DNA of 64,000 bases from Marisediminitalea aggregata (lineage in GTDB: Bacteria; Pseudomonadota; Gammaproteobacteria; Enterobacterales; Alteromonadaceae), in assembly GCF_900129565.1 (NCBI RefSeq), contig NZ_FQWD01000007.1:124001-188000 (forward strand), written 5' to 3'. Below, piece after piece: positions 26,693-36,303 of the stretch. Under the pieces are notes generated by a model. That model was not told the origin of the DNA. It ran no database searches and worked only from the letters and a program-made list of their open reading frames with translations. Numbering within the stretch: the stretch's first letter is position 1; each line of letters opens with the position of its first letter. The position numbers were made by a program, and so were the translations under genes.

Positions 26693-27835
26693 TTAACGCT
26701 TGAATTGATGCATTTCGGCATCAAAATCTCTCACAAACTGTTGCCAGGTGAAGCGCTTAACACGTTTAGCACCGGCTAACCCCAACGCTTCAGCATGTGC
26801 AGCATCGGCGGCCAGTTTCGCAATGCCCGTTGCAAAATCAGCCGGCTCACCTTCTACCAGGTAGCCTGTCTCACCATCAGCAACAACTTCTTTCGGCCCC
26901 CCTTTGTTTACAGCAACAACGGGCTTCCCTCGACTCATTGCTTCCATGGGCGTTAATCCCAGGTCTTCGTTAAACGCCGTAAACAGGGTTGCATAACAGT
27001 TAGAATAAAGCGCCTGCATTTCCTGATCGGAAGGACCTATAACAAACTCAATGTTGTCATATCCCTCAGCCAGCTTCTGTAGACTCTCATAATAAGGTTG
27101 GCTCTTGTTATCCACCATACCGGCAATTACCAGTCGATAGCTCGAGTCGACGTCATCACAAAACCGTTTAAACGCTTCGATACCCAGCTCAATATTCTTC
27201 GTCCACATGATTCGGCCTGGCAGGAAAAAATAAGGTTCGCGCTGCGGGCACACCTGAATATGCTGTTCGTCAATACCAGGGTAATAAATGACAATGTCGT
27301 CGGGTTTACACAAGTTGGCCGCTAACACACGCTCTTCTACGGCCTTACTGATACAAATCACTTTGTTGTATTGCTTCCAGCACCACTTATCAACTAGTTT
27401 GTAACCCCACTCCATCAGATGGGCCATCCACTGCTTTTGAGCATGTTTTTGTAAATGGCGTTTACGGTACTCTAAATCGTAAACCGCCCTTAGCGGGGTA
27501 AAACACAAGTTAACAGTTGGAATACTGCGATTCCTGAACTGCAAAAAAGAACCTAGCCCGTCACAACAAATCACCAGTACATCAAAATCTTCCAGTGGTA
27601 ATTTGGTTGATGCAATTGTTTTTCCGGCAGACAAAACAGCACCATAGCTGCGTTCCACCGAGACCGGGTTTATCTCAACTATATAATGATCAGCCAATTC
27701 GGGATACGTACCCTGCTTATCATAATGGCTGGTGAAAACCGTAATCTCGTGCTCCGACAATTTAAAAATTTCTAAAATTGTCCTTTCCAGACCACTCTTT
27801 AAATATACCCAGGGGTGATAAATGGCGATTTTCAC
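26693..27835 (-). CDS. GT4-family glycosyltransferase
   Basis: This 380-residue GT-B enzyme has a sugar-nucleotide binding half with GRIMWTKNIELGIEAF (about 208-223) and the EX7E motif NEDLGLTPME (about 291-300), followed by RGKPVVAVNKGG. It transfers a sugar, with retention of configuration in this family, to the growing lipid-linked repeat unit at the cytoplasmic face. Its start overlaps the stop of the preceding GT4 gene by 4 nt. Donor and linkage are unknown. Confidence 0.83.
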   Translation of the reverse strand: MKIAIYHPWVYLKSGLERTILEIFKLSEHEITVFTSHYDKQGTYPELADHYIVEINPVSVERSYGAVLSAGKTIASTKLPLEDFDVLVICCDGLGSFLQFRNRSIPTVNLCFTPLRAVYDLEYRKRHLQKHAQKQWMAHLMEWGYKLVDKWCWKQYNKVICISKAVEERVLAANLCKPDDIVIYYPGIDEQHIQVCPQREPYFFLPGRIMWTKNIELGIEAFKRFCDDVDSSYRLVIAGMVDNKSQPYYESLQKLAEGYDNIEFVIGPSDQEMQALYSNCYATLFTAFNEDLGLTPMEAMSRGKPVVAVNKGGPKEVVADGETGYLVEGEPADFATGIAKLAADAAHAEALGLAGAKRVKRFTWQQFVRDFDAEMHQFKR

Positions 27836-28899
27836 GTTACTAATCCATTTTCTGACATCATTGATTGTTTAACTTGTTGATATACAGCCAGCAAATCATC
27901 GGTGTGAGACTGCCAGTTGTATGTCAGCGCGGTTTCTCGGTTTTTTTGACCGTCGCGTTTCATCCGCTCCGGATCGTTTATTAATTGTTGAATAGCCTCT
28001 GCAATCGCCTGACTATCCGTCGCATCCACTTTGATTCCTGCGAAAGGTAGTTCACTGCTCGACACAATCGCACATCCGGAAGCCATTGCTTCTGCGACAG
28101 CAAGGCCAAACGTTTCAACGCGTGTTGGAAACACAAAAATGGCTGCACGAGAGAGCAAATCAGCCATTGCTAATCGGTTGGTGAACGGTTCAAAGCGTAC
28201 ATTGGGCAAGTCGTTTAGTTCAGCCATGGCCGTGTGACTACCCCAGCCGGTAATAACGAACTCAACCTGTGGTAAAGAGCGGGCTGCGGTAATTACCTGC
28301 TGTAAACCTTTACGCGGGTTTAACTTACCGGCAAACATGACAAAGGACTTGTCACCCGGCGTATAGTCTTCAAGACTAATACCAGGCTCGATCACAACTG
28401 ATTCAGCAGTTGAAATCCCCATTGACTCAGCATAGCGCTGCGAAAAGTCACTGATATAAATATCTTTGGCAGCAGGCATGGTGACAAGCTTTCGCTCAAA
28501 CCATTCAAACAAGCGCCCAACAACCGGCCCCTTCATAGTTCGCCACTCTTTACCAAATAACGCCAACATCATTTTGACCAATGGTATATTCAGAGTTGAA
28601 GCTACTCGGGTGGCCGGAATAACAGAGTGATAGGTAAACGCCTGAATAACGTCAGCATCATGGCAATATGGGAGCAATACAGACGCTCTCAGATTAAAAG
28701 CGTAAACACTGCAGGGTATTCGGATTGTTTTTATGCCGTCAAACGCAGTTTGTTCAGGGTCGCCTGTGGTTAACACCGTAATGCGGATCCCCCGAGCCTG
28801 AAGGTGTTTGGCCATTTGATGTACCACATATTCGCCGCCTCCCGCGTAATCGGGCGGGAATCGCTCATGGATCATCACGACATGCTTTACCATCGTCAT
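27832..28899 (-). CDS. GT4-family glycosyltransferase
   Basis: This 355-residue GT-B enzyme has N-terminal PPDYAGGGEYVVHQMAKHL, the usual acceptor-side glycine-rich start. The donor half has KLNPRKGLQQVI (about 191-202) and the EX7E motif VETFGLAVAEAM (about 258-269). It overlaps both neighbours by 4 nt, so it is part of a coupled series. A second in-frame ATG two codons downstream is also possible. The donor sugar is not predictable. Confidence 0.83.
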   Translation of the reverse strand: MTMVKHVVMIHERFPPDYAGGGEYVVHQMAKHLQARGIRITVLTTGDPEQTAFDGIKTIRIPCSVYAFNLRASVLLPYCHDADVIQAFTYHSVIPATRVASTLNIPLVKMMLALFGKEWRTMKGPVVGRLFEWFERKLVTMPAAKDIYISDFSQRYAESMGISTAESVVIEPGISLEDYTPGDKSFVMFAGKLNPRKGLQQVITAARSLPQVEFVITGWGSHTAMAELNDLPNVRFEPFTNRLAMADLLSRAAIFVFPTRVETFGLAVAEAMASGCAIVSSSELPFAGIKVDATDSQAIAEAIQQLINDPERMKRDGQKNRETALTYNWQSHTDDLLAVYQQVKQSMMSENGLVT

Positions 28900-29873
28900 A
28901 GCAACACGCTTCTGTAACGGAGTGTGCCGGTTACCAACGCGTACCAGGTAAATAAGCTACGCGGCAACCCCGCACCAATGCGGATAACCCTTAACATTGG
29001 ATTTGGCATAGCGCTTCCACTTTTATAACGCTGAACAAGATAGGGCGTACACAACAATAACAACCAGAAGAAACCACTTAATGAAGCAATAACGCCAAGC
29101 ATGAACAATTGAAAATACGCGGTCTCTGCGGTTAAAAAATAACGGTGCCACATAAAGTCTCGAAGCTCTGGGTGCCTCTCCATGAGGTAGGGTAAATGTT
29201 TAAAGAACAAAGGCTCCTTCAACCATTTCCAGAAAGAAACATGGAAAACATGGTGATACACAGTGGCTGTATCCTGAAAAACTGCGTCGAACCCGGCTTT
29301 ACGAACTTTCCAACCTAAGTCAGTGTCCTCACCGTAGAACTTGTCCATAAACTCTGCAGAAAACCCATCTACAGCGTCGAATGCCGCCTTACTGTAAAAT
29401 ATGTTACAAGTTTCAAAGAATATCGACTCACCGGTAATGCTCACTGTCTTTTCCAGAAAGCGGCGTTGATGGGCTGGGTTGGGCAGCGTCCTGCCTTGCA
29501 CTAAGCCTACCGGTTTAGCCCCTTCCGACGTTTGAAAACCTTTTACTCCATTTGCTATCCAGTCGGGCTCGGCAATACAGTCATCATCGATAAATGCAAT
29601 GATGTCCCCCTTCGCATGCGTACCGCCATGGTGTCTGGACGGCGTTGGCGTATTATTGTGTTTTTTAACGTACTGCAAGGGTACTGGCGATGTCGATTGC
29701 CATTGTTTTACCGCTTCCTCGGTGCCATCGTCAGAATAATTATGTACCACAACAATTTCGAAACTCGCGGGATCGTAGGTCTGTGCATACAGAGATTGAA
29801 GCAGTTGCTCGAGTAATGCTTTGCGCCCGTGAGTCGGAACGACAATGGTGACAAAGGGAGACGTGCTGGTCAT
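28896..29873 (-). CDS. GT2-family glycosyltransferase
   Basis: This 325-residue GT-A enzyme has FVTIVVPTHGRKALLEQLL at the N-terminus, a metal-binding DDD in AFIDDDC (about 94-100), and a catalytic-region EDTDLGWKVRKAG (about 190-202). Two C-terminal hydrophobic helices (about 255-285) could hold it at the inner membrane. It is close in style to the two other GT2 enzymes of the operon (31026 and 34264), so they are likely paralogues. It overlaps its neighbours by 4 nt on both sides. Confidence 0.82.
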   Translation of the reverse strand: MTSTSPFVTIVVPTHGRKALLEQLLQSLYAQTYDPASFEIVVVHNYSDDGTEEAVKQWQSTSPVPLQYVKKHNNTPTPSRHHGGTHAKGDIIAFIDDDCIAEPDWIANGVKGFQTSEGAKPVGLVQGRTLPNPAHQRRFLEKTVSITGESIFFETCNIFYSKAAFDAVDGFSAEFMDKFYGEDTDLGWKVRKAGFDAVFQDTATVYHHVFHVSFWKWLKEPLFFKHLPYLMERHPELRDFMWHRYFLTAETAYFQLFMLGVIASLSGFFWLLLLCTPYLVQRYKSGSAMPNPMLRVIRIGAGLPRSLFTWYALVTGTLRYRSVLL

Positions 29874-31024
29874 GCAGGTTCTCCCAGCGCCATGCCTCTA
29901 TAGTGCTGTAAATACTGTAAGCCTAATTGTTCCCAACTAAATGCTGCAGCACGATGTTTACAGGCACGTTCTGTGTCACTATTGATGCCTGAAATAGCCG
30001 ATAAAATCGCAGTTTCAAGGCCGGTTTGATTGGTTGCCAGCCCCTCTTCTATATCAGGTTCAAAAAGCGTTCCTACCGCAGAAGAATCAATAATGTCCGG
30101 AATACCAGCATGGTTGCAGCCTACCACCGGGGTGCCTTGCGCCAATGACTCAACGACAACCAGCCCAAAGGCTTCCCAAACAGCGGGCAACACGGTCACC
30201 GTTGCGTTGGCATATAATGCCGGCAAGTCCTCGACCTGCCCGCGTCCCAAAAACAGAATATCGGCCTGATGTGCATGCACGTCAGGCTGCTGCATAATCG
30301 CCTGCCTGCTGGCATCGCTGATATTCCCAGAATAGGTCAACGTTGCCTGAGGGTAGACTTGTTTTACCTTCACAAACGCACGCGCCAGCAGCGCAGCACC
30401 TTTACGGGGTTCATTACAATCCCCAACAAACAACAATGACACGGGTGAGGTATTGGCAGTTTCTGAGCTCCTATCGACAACGGGTTCGCAGAACACCGGC
30501 GGCGGCAATATGAACGAACTACAATCGAAGTCCTGACTCAGTTGTTGCTGAGCAAACGTAGATAACACCCATACTTCATCTGCGTGTTTAAGCGTTTGCG
30601 CAAAAAACCAGGCATCCAGCGGCACCGCTCTGAAGTAGCGTTTCGTGGGGATCCCCACGGCATGAAATACAATTTTATACGGCAAACCATAGCGACGCCT
30701 CGCCACTATCGCGGCATAAGCGTCAAAATAGTTAAGGCAATGAACGACATCGGCCTTCGTGTGCTTTAGGCGAGAGCTCAAGGCAAAAGCAAAATAATGG
30801 CAATCATTCCACTGCCGGAAGCGACTATGCCATTTACCTGCAATCGTATGATGGGTCACATCGCCGTCTTGCCATACCCGCTCATCCGGTGCCATAGAGT
30901 AGGTCTCAACCTGAGCCCCTTTCCCGCTAAGGTAAACAGCAAGATCATTAAGTATACGCTCTGAGCCTCTTCGCACATGTGGCCATCGGTAAGGGTTTGT
31001 GATTGCAACGACCCCGTTGTTCAT
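29870..31024 (-). CDS. GT4-family glycosyltransferase
   Basis: It is a ~384-residue GT-B enzyme. The donor half contains FVGDCNEPRKGAALLARAF and the EX7E motif WEAFGLVVVES, followed by QGTPVVGCNHAG. I start at ATG 31024, which has AGGG 6 nt upstream and does not overlap the previous gene. An ATG at 31039 would overlap the preceding gene by 14 nt and has a poorer site. It acts in the same cytoplasmic assembly series as its neighbours. Confidence 0.82.
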   Translation of the reverse strand: MNNGVVAITNPYRWPHVRRGSERILNDLAVYLSGKGAQVETYSMAPDERVWQDGDVTHHTIAGKWHSRFRQWNDCHYFAFALSSRLKHTKADVVHCLNYFDAYAAIVARRRYGLPYKIVFHAVGIPTKRYFRAVPLDAWFFAQTLKHADEVWVLSTFAQQQLSQDFDCSSFILPPPVFCEPVVDRSSETANTSPVSLLFVGDCNEPRKGAALLARAFVKVKQVYPQATLTYSGNISDASRQAIMQQPDVHAHQADILFLGRGQVEDLPALYANATVTVLPAVWEAFGLVVVESLAQGTPVVGCNHAGIPDIIDSSAVGTLFEPDIEEGLATNQTGLETAILSAISGINSDTERACKHRAAAFSWEQLGLQYLQHYRGMALGEPA

Positions 31025-31025
31025 A

Positions 31026-32072
31026 TTAAACCCTGTCATCCGCTTTAGAGGTAGGCGCGGTACTTTCCGCCCCTTCTAACTCAACCGGGCGGCGCCGCTG
31101 ACCATTCAATGGTGTAGGGGGTAACCAGCGCTTTTCGCCGAGTGAAAAAATAGCGTCGTCATCCACTTTACGCAAAGCCTGGATATGTTTCCGTTGCGAC
31201 CATGTGGTAGGCAACTGCAGGATGTTCCAACCCAATGCAGACAGCTTCGCAAGACGGTAAGGTTTTACAACTAAATCGATAAGACTGAAAGACAAATACA
31301 AAAACAGCCGCGCCAACAAGGCCGGAGCCTGGGCATTCTGAATTAACGAGGCCAAACGATTTTTACAATAATGCCGGACGATTATGCCATTTGCTTCACC
31401 TGGTTGAGCCTGCACTTTATGATAAGCATGTAGCTCGGGGTGAACCCACACACTGTAACCAGCGATATTCAATTTCCAACCAATATCTGAGTCTTCATAA
31501 CCATAAAAATAGCGTTCGTCGAACGCCCCAACCTGTTCAAGCGCATCGGCATTGACCAGCATGGCAGAACAATTAATCCAGATGCGTTGCTCGGGCTCAG
31601 TCAGTGTGTCGATACTGACGTTTTCACACAAATCCCAGGCGAAACCAAAAAAGCCGATGTCGCCACCAAAGGCATTTACACGCTGTCGGTCGAAATCATA
31701 GATCACTGCACCGCCAACACCGGTAGCGTCAGGGCGCGCCTGCATAAACTGTAATGCGGTGGCTATCCAGTCCTGCTTTAAATTAACGTCGCTGTCTAAA
31801 AACAAGACTTTAGGCGCTTTGCGATTAGCTAACCCTAAATTTCTAGCACTGGCCGGCCCATTCGGTGGCTTTACAAAATAGCGGATAGGAATTTCAGTAT
31901 GCTCAGCCATAGACGCCACCATGCCAGCGGTATTATCAACAGAACTGTTGTCCACAACGATAATCTCGAACTGCCGGGTGGTTTGCTCAAGCAAATGTGA
32001 CAGTGTTTGCTTGAGTTCCGCTTCCCGGTTATACGTTGGGATGATGACCGACACCGCTAATTGCGTCTCCAT
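31026..32072 (-). CDS. GT2-family glycosyltransferase
   Basis: This GT-A enzyme of ~348 residues has AVSVIIPTYNREAELKQTL at its start, a DSD metal motif in LFLDSDVNLKQDW and YGYEDSDIGWKLNIAGYS in the acceptor region, the arrangement of rhamnosyltransferase-like GT2 proteins. The C-terminus is basic and rich in Arg, Pro and Glu. Two starts are possible. ATG 32084 touches its AGGAG directly, so I prefer ATG 32072. It follows the GH51-like gene closely. Confidence 0.81.
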   Translation of the reverse strand: METQLAVSVIIPTYNREAELKQTLSHLLEQTTRQFEIIVVDNSSVDNTAGMVASMAEHTEIPIRYFVKPPNGPASARNLGLANRKAPKVLFLDSDVNLKQDWIATALQFMQARPDATGVGGAVIYDFDRQRVNAFGGDIGFFGFAWDLCENVSIDTLTEPEQRIWINCSAMLVNADALEQVGAFDERYFYGYEDSDIGWKLNIAGYSVWVHPELHAYHKVQAQPGEANGIIVRHYCKNRLASLIQNAQAPALLARLFLYLSFSLIDLVVKPYRLAKLSALGWNILQLPTTWSQRKHIQALRKVDDDAIFSLGEKRWLPPTPLNGQRRRPVELEGAESTAPTSKADDRV

Positions 32073-32091
32073 ACGCGTTCCCATCTCCTGA

Positions 32092-34221
32092 CTACGGCTT
32101 AAAGACCAGTTTGGTAATACTCATCGGGGCAAAGCTTATTTCAACGGACTGTCCATCTCCACCATTGGTCGGCGTCACCGTTTTTTGCTCTCGGGAAACA
32201 CGAATTTCCTTGTCGGCGCCTTTGTTAAAACGCGCCATATTGACCTGCTTGGCCCAATCTAAACCAGGAATACTAGGCAATTGCGTGCCTGTATTTGCAT
32301 CCAGAGAGTCAGCTGTCATGACCGTCATGTCGTAAGCCCCATAGCTGGTCCTGCTGCGTACATTCAGTGTCGTGGTCACCGGCGAGGAGAAGTGCTTATT
32401 TACCACCATAACAATCAATTTTCCGTCTTTTTCAACGGAAGTAACATCGAGATACGGCACGCGTTTTACGGCATCAATGACACCAATAGAACGTGATGCA
32501 AAACTGTCGACGTCAACCTTGGTGTCAACCACTGAACCGTTAATCACCTCAGCATACATATCAAACGCGATCATTGGCGCAGTAGGTACAAATTTACCAT
32601 CGCGATTGCCTAACCAGCCCATAAATCCCATGTCGGTCAATTTAAACGCATTGGCAATTTCAACCCGGGGCTGACGAAGGAAGGTATTCATAGTGGCCCC
32701 CACGAAGAGAGAAGAGCCAAAGGTTTTAATATGGTCAACCCACTTACTGCTGGGTAATACATGGAAAAAAGGCCCCCACTCTGTAATGGCGACACCAATT
32801 TTCTTGTTTGGTTTGTCGTAGTTTGCCAGCAATTTGTCCAGCGACTGAATATTCGCTTCTATATTTAATGGTGCAGCCAGCATCGCTTTGTATACTTCTT
32901 TGGGATCAGCGTTTTCTCCACCGCCCATTAATACCGGCGCGTAGGCATTGTGCACAGCAAAAAAGTCAACATCATCACCTACTCTATTAAGAATGGTTTT
33001 ACTCCAGTTGTCTGACTTTATGAATCGGTAACTGCCGTAGTTTAGCCCGCCAATTGCACCCAACTTTATTGAAGGGTCGACAGCTTTCATTGCAGACGCA
33101 AACGCCTTGTAACGGTTGGCATATTCCTTGGCACTGATCTCTGCACCAGATAAATCGCCATCCATATACAGCTCGTTACCAATCTCCCATAGGGATACAT
33201 TTTGCTTTTTCTTATTGTTTAAATAATCAACCCAATCAGCTGCCATTTTGGGCGTGCCGTGACCGGCGTTCACAGTTATAAGTAAGTCGGCCCCCGTCTG
33301 TTTACTCAGATACACCAATTCATCGGTGCCGAAAAAGTGCTGAGACTTTGGCCCGTCGGGATAATGAAGGGCTGCCGGCCGGCTTTTTTGTGGGCCTACG
33401 CCGTCCTGCCAATTGTAGTAGTCTGAGAAAACACCACCTGGGAAACGGTACAGCGTAAACGCCGAGGATTTGATCTCACTGACGGCTTGCTTATCAACAC
33501 TGTTCGACGCGGTAGACCATAAGCCCTGACCGTTATTGATCCACTCAATATTGGTACCGAATAACGACCTCGGCACTTTTCTGATTATGTTGTTGGTGTT
33601 AATGGTTACAGACGCTGATAAAGGACCGGTACTTTCGGCTTCTTTACTCACTGCGCTTCCTGAACCGGTAAGCTTGATGTCGTCAAAGTAAGCATGCCCC
33701 GACGTAGTGTTGGTAATGGCGTAAACAATGATATTCTTGGCATGAGGGGCAACCGTTAAATTTGCCTCATGTGCCACCAATTTACCCTGAGAGTCTGTTT
33801 GCTTGAATTGGATAAAATCAAAGCCATCACCGTCGCCCAGCACGTGAACACCCACTATTGCCAATGCGTTATCATCTGCACCGACCAGCGCTGTTACTTT
33901 TACGGTTTGCCCGGCAAACTGGCTGGCGTCAAGCATTTGACCTGCGCCCAGAAGATCACTGCCGGTGTTTTGTGCGTTTGGTGTTAAACGAAGTACATTG
34001 CCATTGCCGGTTTTAAGCGTTGTGAGGTCAATCGTGCCCTTACCCTGTACTTTTTGATCAATATGCCAAAGCGCCGGGCTACCGTTGACGGCTTGTTCAA
34101 ATCCCGTATTTTGTAATGCTACCGGCAGTCCGGCACTGGACTCACCACAGCTGGCAACCAATAATGCAGCAGCTAAAGCTGAGGTACGTGTTAGTACTTT
34201 ACATTGCTTCCAGTGTTTCAT
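32092..34221 (-). CDS. Secreted GH51-like glycoside hydrolase lipoprotein
   Basis: This 709-residue protein has a lipoprotein signal with lipobox VASC (Cys25). Residues ~32-187 form a carbohydrate-binding beta-sandwich (NTGFEQ start, YFDDIKL end). A TIM barrel follows with the two catalytic acids of clan GH-A: Glu350 in WEIGNELY (acid/base) and Glu481 in ITEWGPFF (nucleophile). The C-terminal beta domain (about 570-709) resembles alpha-L-arabinofuranosidase C-terminal domains. It is exported, unlike its operon neighbours, so it probably trims or releases the polymer outside the cytoplasm. It could equally degrade a related external glycan. An operon that also makes UDP-xylose fits a pentose-containing polymer. 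Confidence 0.8.
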   Translation of the reverse strand: MKHWKQCKVLTRTSALAAALLVASCGESSAGLPVALQNTGFEQAVNGSPALWHIDQKVQGKGTIDLTTLKTGNGNVLRLTPNAQNTGSDLLGAGQMLDASQFAGQTVKVTALVGADDNALAIVGVHVLGDGDGFDFIQFKQTDSQGKLVAHEANLTVAPHAKNIIVYAITNTTSGHAYFDDIKLTGSGSAVSKEAESTGPLSASVTINTNNIIRKVPRSLFGTNIEWINNGQGLWSTASNSVDKQAVSEIKSSAFTLYRFPGGVFSDYYNWQDGVGPQKSRPAALHYPDGPKSQHFFGTDELVYLSKQTGADLLITVNAGHGTPKMAADWVDYLNNKKKQNVSLWEIGNELYMDGDLSGAEISAKEYANRYKAFASAMKAVDPSIKLGAIGGLNYGSYRFIKSDNWSKTILNRVGDDVDFFAVHNAYAPVLMGGGENADPKEVYKAMLAAPLNIEANIQSLDKLLANYDKPNKKIGVAITEWGPFFHVLPSSKWVDHIKTFGSSLFVGATMNTFLRQPRVEIANAFKLTDMGFMGWLGNRDGKFVPTAPMIAFDMYAEVINGSVVDTKVDVDSFASRSIGVIDAVKRVPYLDVTSVEKDGKLIVMVVNKHFSSPVTTTLNVRSRTSYGAYDMTVMTADSLDANTGTQLPSIPGLDWAKQVNMARFNKGADKEIRVSREQKTVTPTNGGDGQSVEISFAPMSITKLVFKP

Positions 34222-34263
34222 TCTGCCTCTCAGTTATCCCGTTTCAGGACAAATTTTAAGTCT

Positions 34264-35262
34264 TTAAAGAACTAAAGTGCGATAGCGCACACTGCCGTAA
34301 ATTAGTGCGCCGCACATGACGTAATTTCGAACCGTATTGAGTACTAATCTTCCCAACGCCATACCGACAGCTTTTGGCGCTAGCGTTTTGGCTTTTAGCG
34401 CTGCAACGACAATAGCTGCTGCGGGCAACCATAAAAGCAGCGTTGGGCTAACAATAAGCACTGCGATCATTAACACAGCTAACGCGTAATAAATAACACT
34501 CGGGGGATAGAAAAATACGTTGCCAGCCAAAAGCTTACTTCTTAGCGCTGGATGCATTTTAATTAAGGCCGGGAGTAAAAATAACCGCAACGGTTCAAGT
34601 AACCACTCTCCCGGTGGTAAGTGCTGTACTTCGTGATATACAACAGCTTTGGGCATGAACTGGTAAGGACCCCCGCTATCCCTGACACGCCAGGCTAAAT
34701 CCGTGTCTGCAGCTTCAACCGACTGACCGCAAATATTTGGGAACGATAGCGTTTCATCAAACCCACCATGCGAGAGAAACACGTCACGTCGATAAAATGA
34801 ATTGGCGGTAGGATAAGTAGGGTGTTCTTCCAGTGCTACCACGGTTTTCCGGGAGAAAAAGCCCATTTCACTAAGTTGCTCTGGCTTAAAGTCGATCACA
34901 CCAGTCGCCATTGACAGTGCCGCATATTGTGTAAATACATCAGCAGCCGCACTCAACCAATCCACATCCGGACGACAATCACTGTCTAAAAATGCAATGA
35001 TCTGCCCTTTTGCTTCCCTGACACCCAAATTTCTTGCCGGTGCAGGTCCTCGCTCACAATCCGGATTTTTAATCACATTAAGCGCGTACGGATAATCTTC
35101 GCTTTCTGCACTTAGCGATTCAAATGTGCCGTCTGTCGAGCCGTTGTCAACCACAACGACTTCAAACTCGCTGGCAGGCAACGTTTGCGCGGCTAAGCCA
35201 CGCAATGCATCCCTTAACAGCTCTAGTCGATTACGGGTTGGAATAACAACCGAAAATAACAT
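34264..35262 (-). CDS. GT2-family glycosyltransferase with C-terminal membrane helices
   Basis: The protein is 332 residues: FSVVIPTRNRLELLRDAL start, DSD motif in IAFLDSDCRPDVDWL (about 92-106) and AADTDLAWRVRDSGG (about 183-197). Two hydrophobic helices at about 255-300 suggest membrane anchoring. It lies 21 nt after the dehydratase gene and 42 nt before the GH51-like gene. No strong ribosome site is visible before ATG 35262. Donor and acceptor are unknown. Confidence 0.81.
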   Translation of the reverse strand: MLFSVVIPTRNRLELLRDALRGLAAQTLPASEFEVVVVDNGSTDGTFESLSAESEDYPYALNVIKNPDCERGPAPARNLGVREAKGQIIAFLDSDCRPDVDWLSAAADVFTQYAALSMATGVIDFKPEQLSEMGFFSRKTVVALEEHPTYPTANSFYRRDVFLSHGGFDETLSFPNICGQSVEAADTDLAWRVRDSGGPYQFMPKAVVYHEVQHLPPGEWLLEPLRLFLLPALIKMHPALRSKLLAGNVFFYPPSVIYYALAVLMIAVLIVSPTLLLWLPAAAIVVAALKAKTLAPKAVGMALGRLVLNTVRNYVMCGALIYGSVRYRTLVL

Positions 35263-35283
35263 GGTTTCGCTAACCCCAATTGA

Positions 35284-36270
35284 TTAACCTTGCTGTTGAA
35301 AATACTGTTTGTACCATTCTACTGTTTCAGTTAACGCCTGCTCCAGCGTGTAGGATGGAGACCAACCCAGTACTTCTTTCGCCTTGCTATTACTCAGGTA
35401 TTGATGCGGTATTTCACCTTTTGCTTCATTCAGAATCACCGGTTCAAGGTGGGTCTTACCGGCAATTTTTAAGATTTGCTCTGTAATCTGAAGCGGATTC
35501 AATTGCAATTCAGCGCTGTAGTTAAATGCATGGCCGTGAATCTCGTCATTTTCCATCGCTTCAGCCAGAATCAGATAGAAATTCACAATGTCCTTAACGT
35601 ATACATAATCACGGATAAACGTGCCATCACTTCGAATTATTGGGTTTTCGTCGTGTAACACAGAACGAATGGTACCGGGCACAATCCGGTTAAAGTTCAA
35701 ATCTCCACCGCCGAAGAAGTTGCCACAACGCGTGATAGTAACAGGTGTTTTGTACGTGTTGTGATACGTCTGGGAAATGAGGTCGGTGCAGCTTTTTGAT
35801 ACATCGTAAGGGTGCATGCCCTGCAGCGGCATTGATTCATCGTATGGCAGTACAGGCTGTTCGCCATAGGCTTTATCACTGGACGCCACCAGAACACGTT
35901 TTACGGTATTTACCTGACGACAAGCTTCCAGCACATTCCATGTCCCTTTGATATTTGCCTCGAAAGTTGACACTGGATTGCGATTCGCAACGCCTACAAT
36001 GGGTTGTGCGCCCAAGTGAAACACGGTATCGACTTCGTATTCGTTAATAGCCCGTACAATAGTGTCATAATCTTCTAAGCGACCAAACACGGCGTGTTCC
36101 GGTGCAGTGTCACCAATCAACAAGTCTTTTTTACTGCTGCTGACATCACGAATTAGCCCTACGGTATTGGCGCCCATGGCGTTGAGCTCTTTCATTACCC
36201 AGCCACCCAGGAAACCTGTACAACCGGTTACAAATACGTTTCTATTTTCCCAAAATGATTTTGTAATCAT
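35284..36270 (-). CDS. rfbG: CDP-glucose 4,6-dehydratase-like SDR (RfbG family)
   Basis: The protein is 328 residues of the extended SDR type. NAD-binding GCTGFLGG (about 16-23), catalytic YDVSK (YxxxK, about 153-157) with Ser in [12 protein letters not shown], and [20 protein letters not shown] match the CDP-glucose 4,6-dehydratase group. It would give CDP-4-keto-6-deoxyglucose. The preceding gene encodes the cytidylyltransferase that makes its substrate, which supports the call. AGGA is 7 nt before the ATG. GDP-mannose dehydratase is a less likely alternative. Confidence 0.8.
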   Translation of the reverse strand: MITKSFWENRNVFVTGCTGFLGGWVMKELNAMGANTVGLIRDVSSSKKDLLIGDTAPEHAVFGRLEDYDTIVRAINEYEVDTVFHLGAQPIVGVANRNPVSTFEANIKGTWNVLEACRQVNTVKRVLVASSDKAYGEQPVLPYDESMPLQGMHPYDVSKSCTDLISQTYHNTYKTPVTITRCGNFFGGGDLNFNRIVPGTIRSVLHDENPIIRSDGTFIRDYVYVKDIVNFYLILAEAMENDEIHGHAFNYSAELQLNPLQITEQILKIAGKTHLEPVILNEAKGEIPHQYLSNSKAKEVLGWSPSYTLEQALTETVEWYKQYFQQQG

Positions 36271-36303
36271 GATCTGTTCCTATAAAAATCAATCTCCTGC
36301 AAG

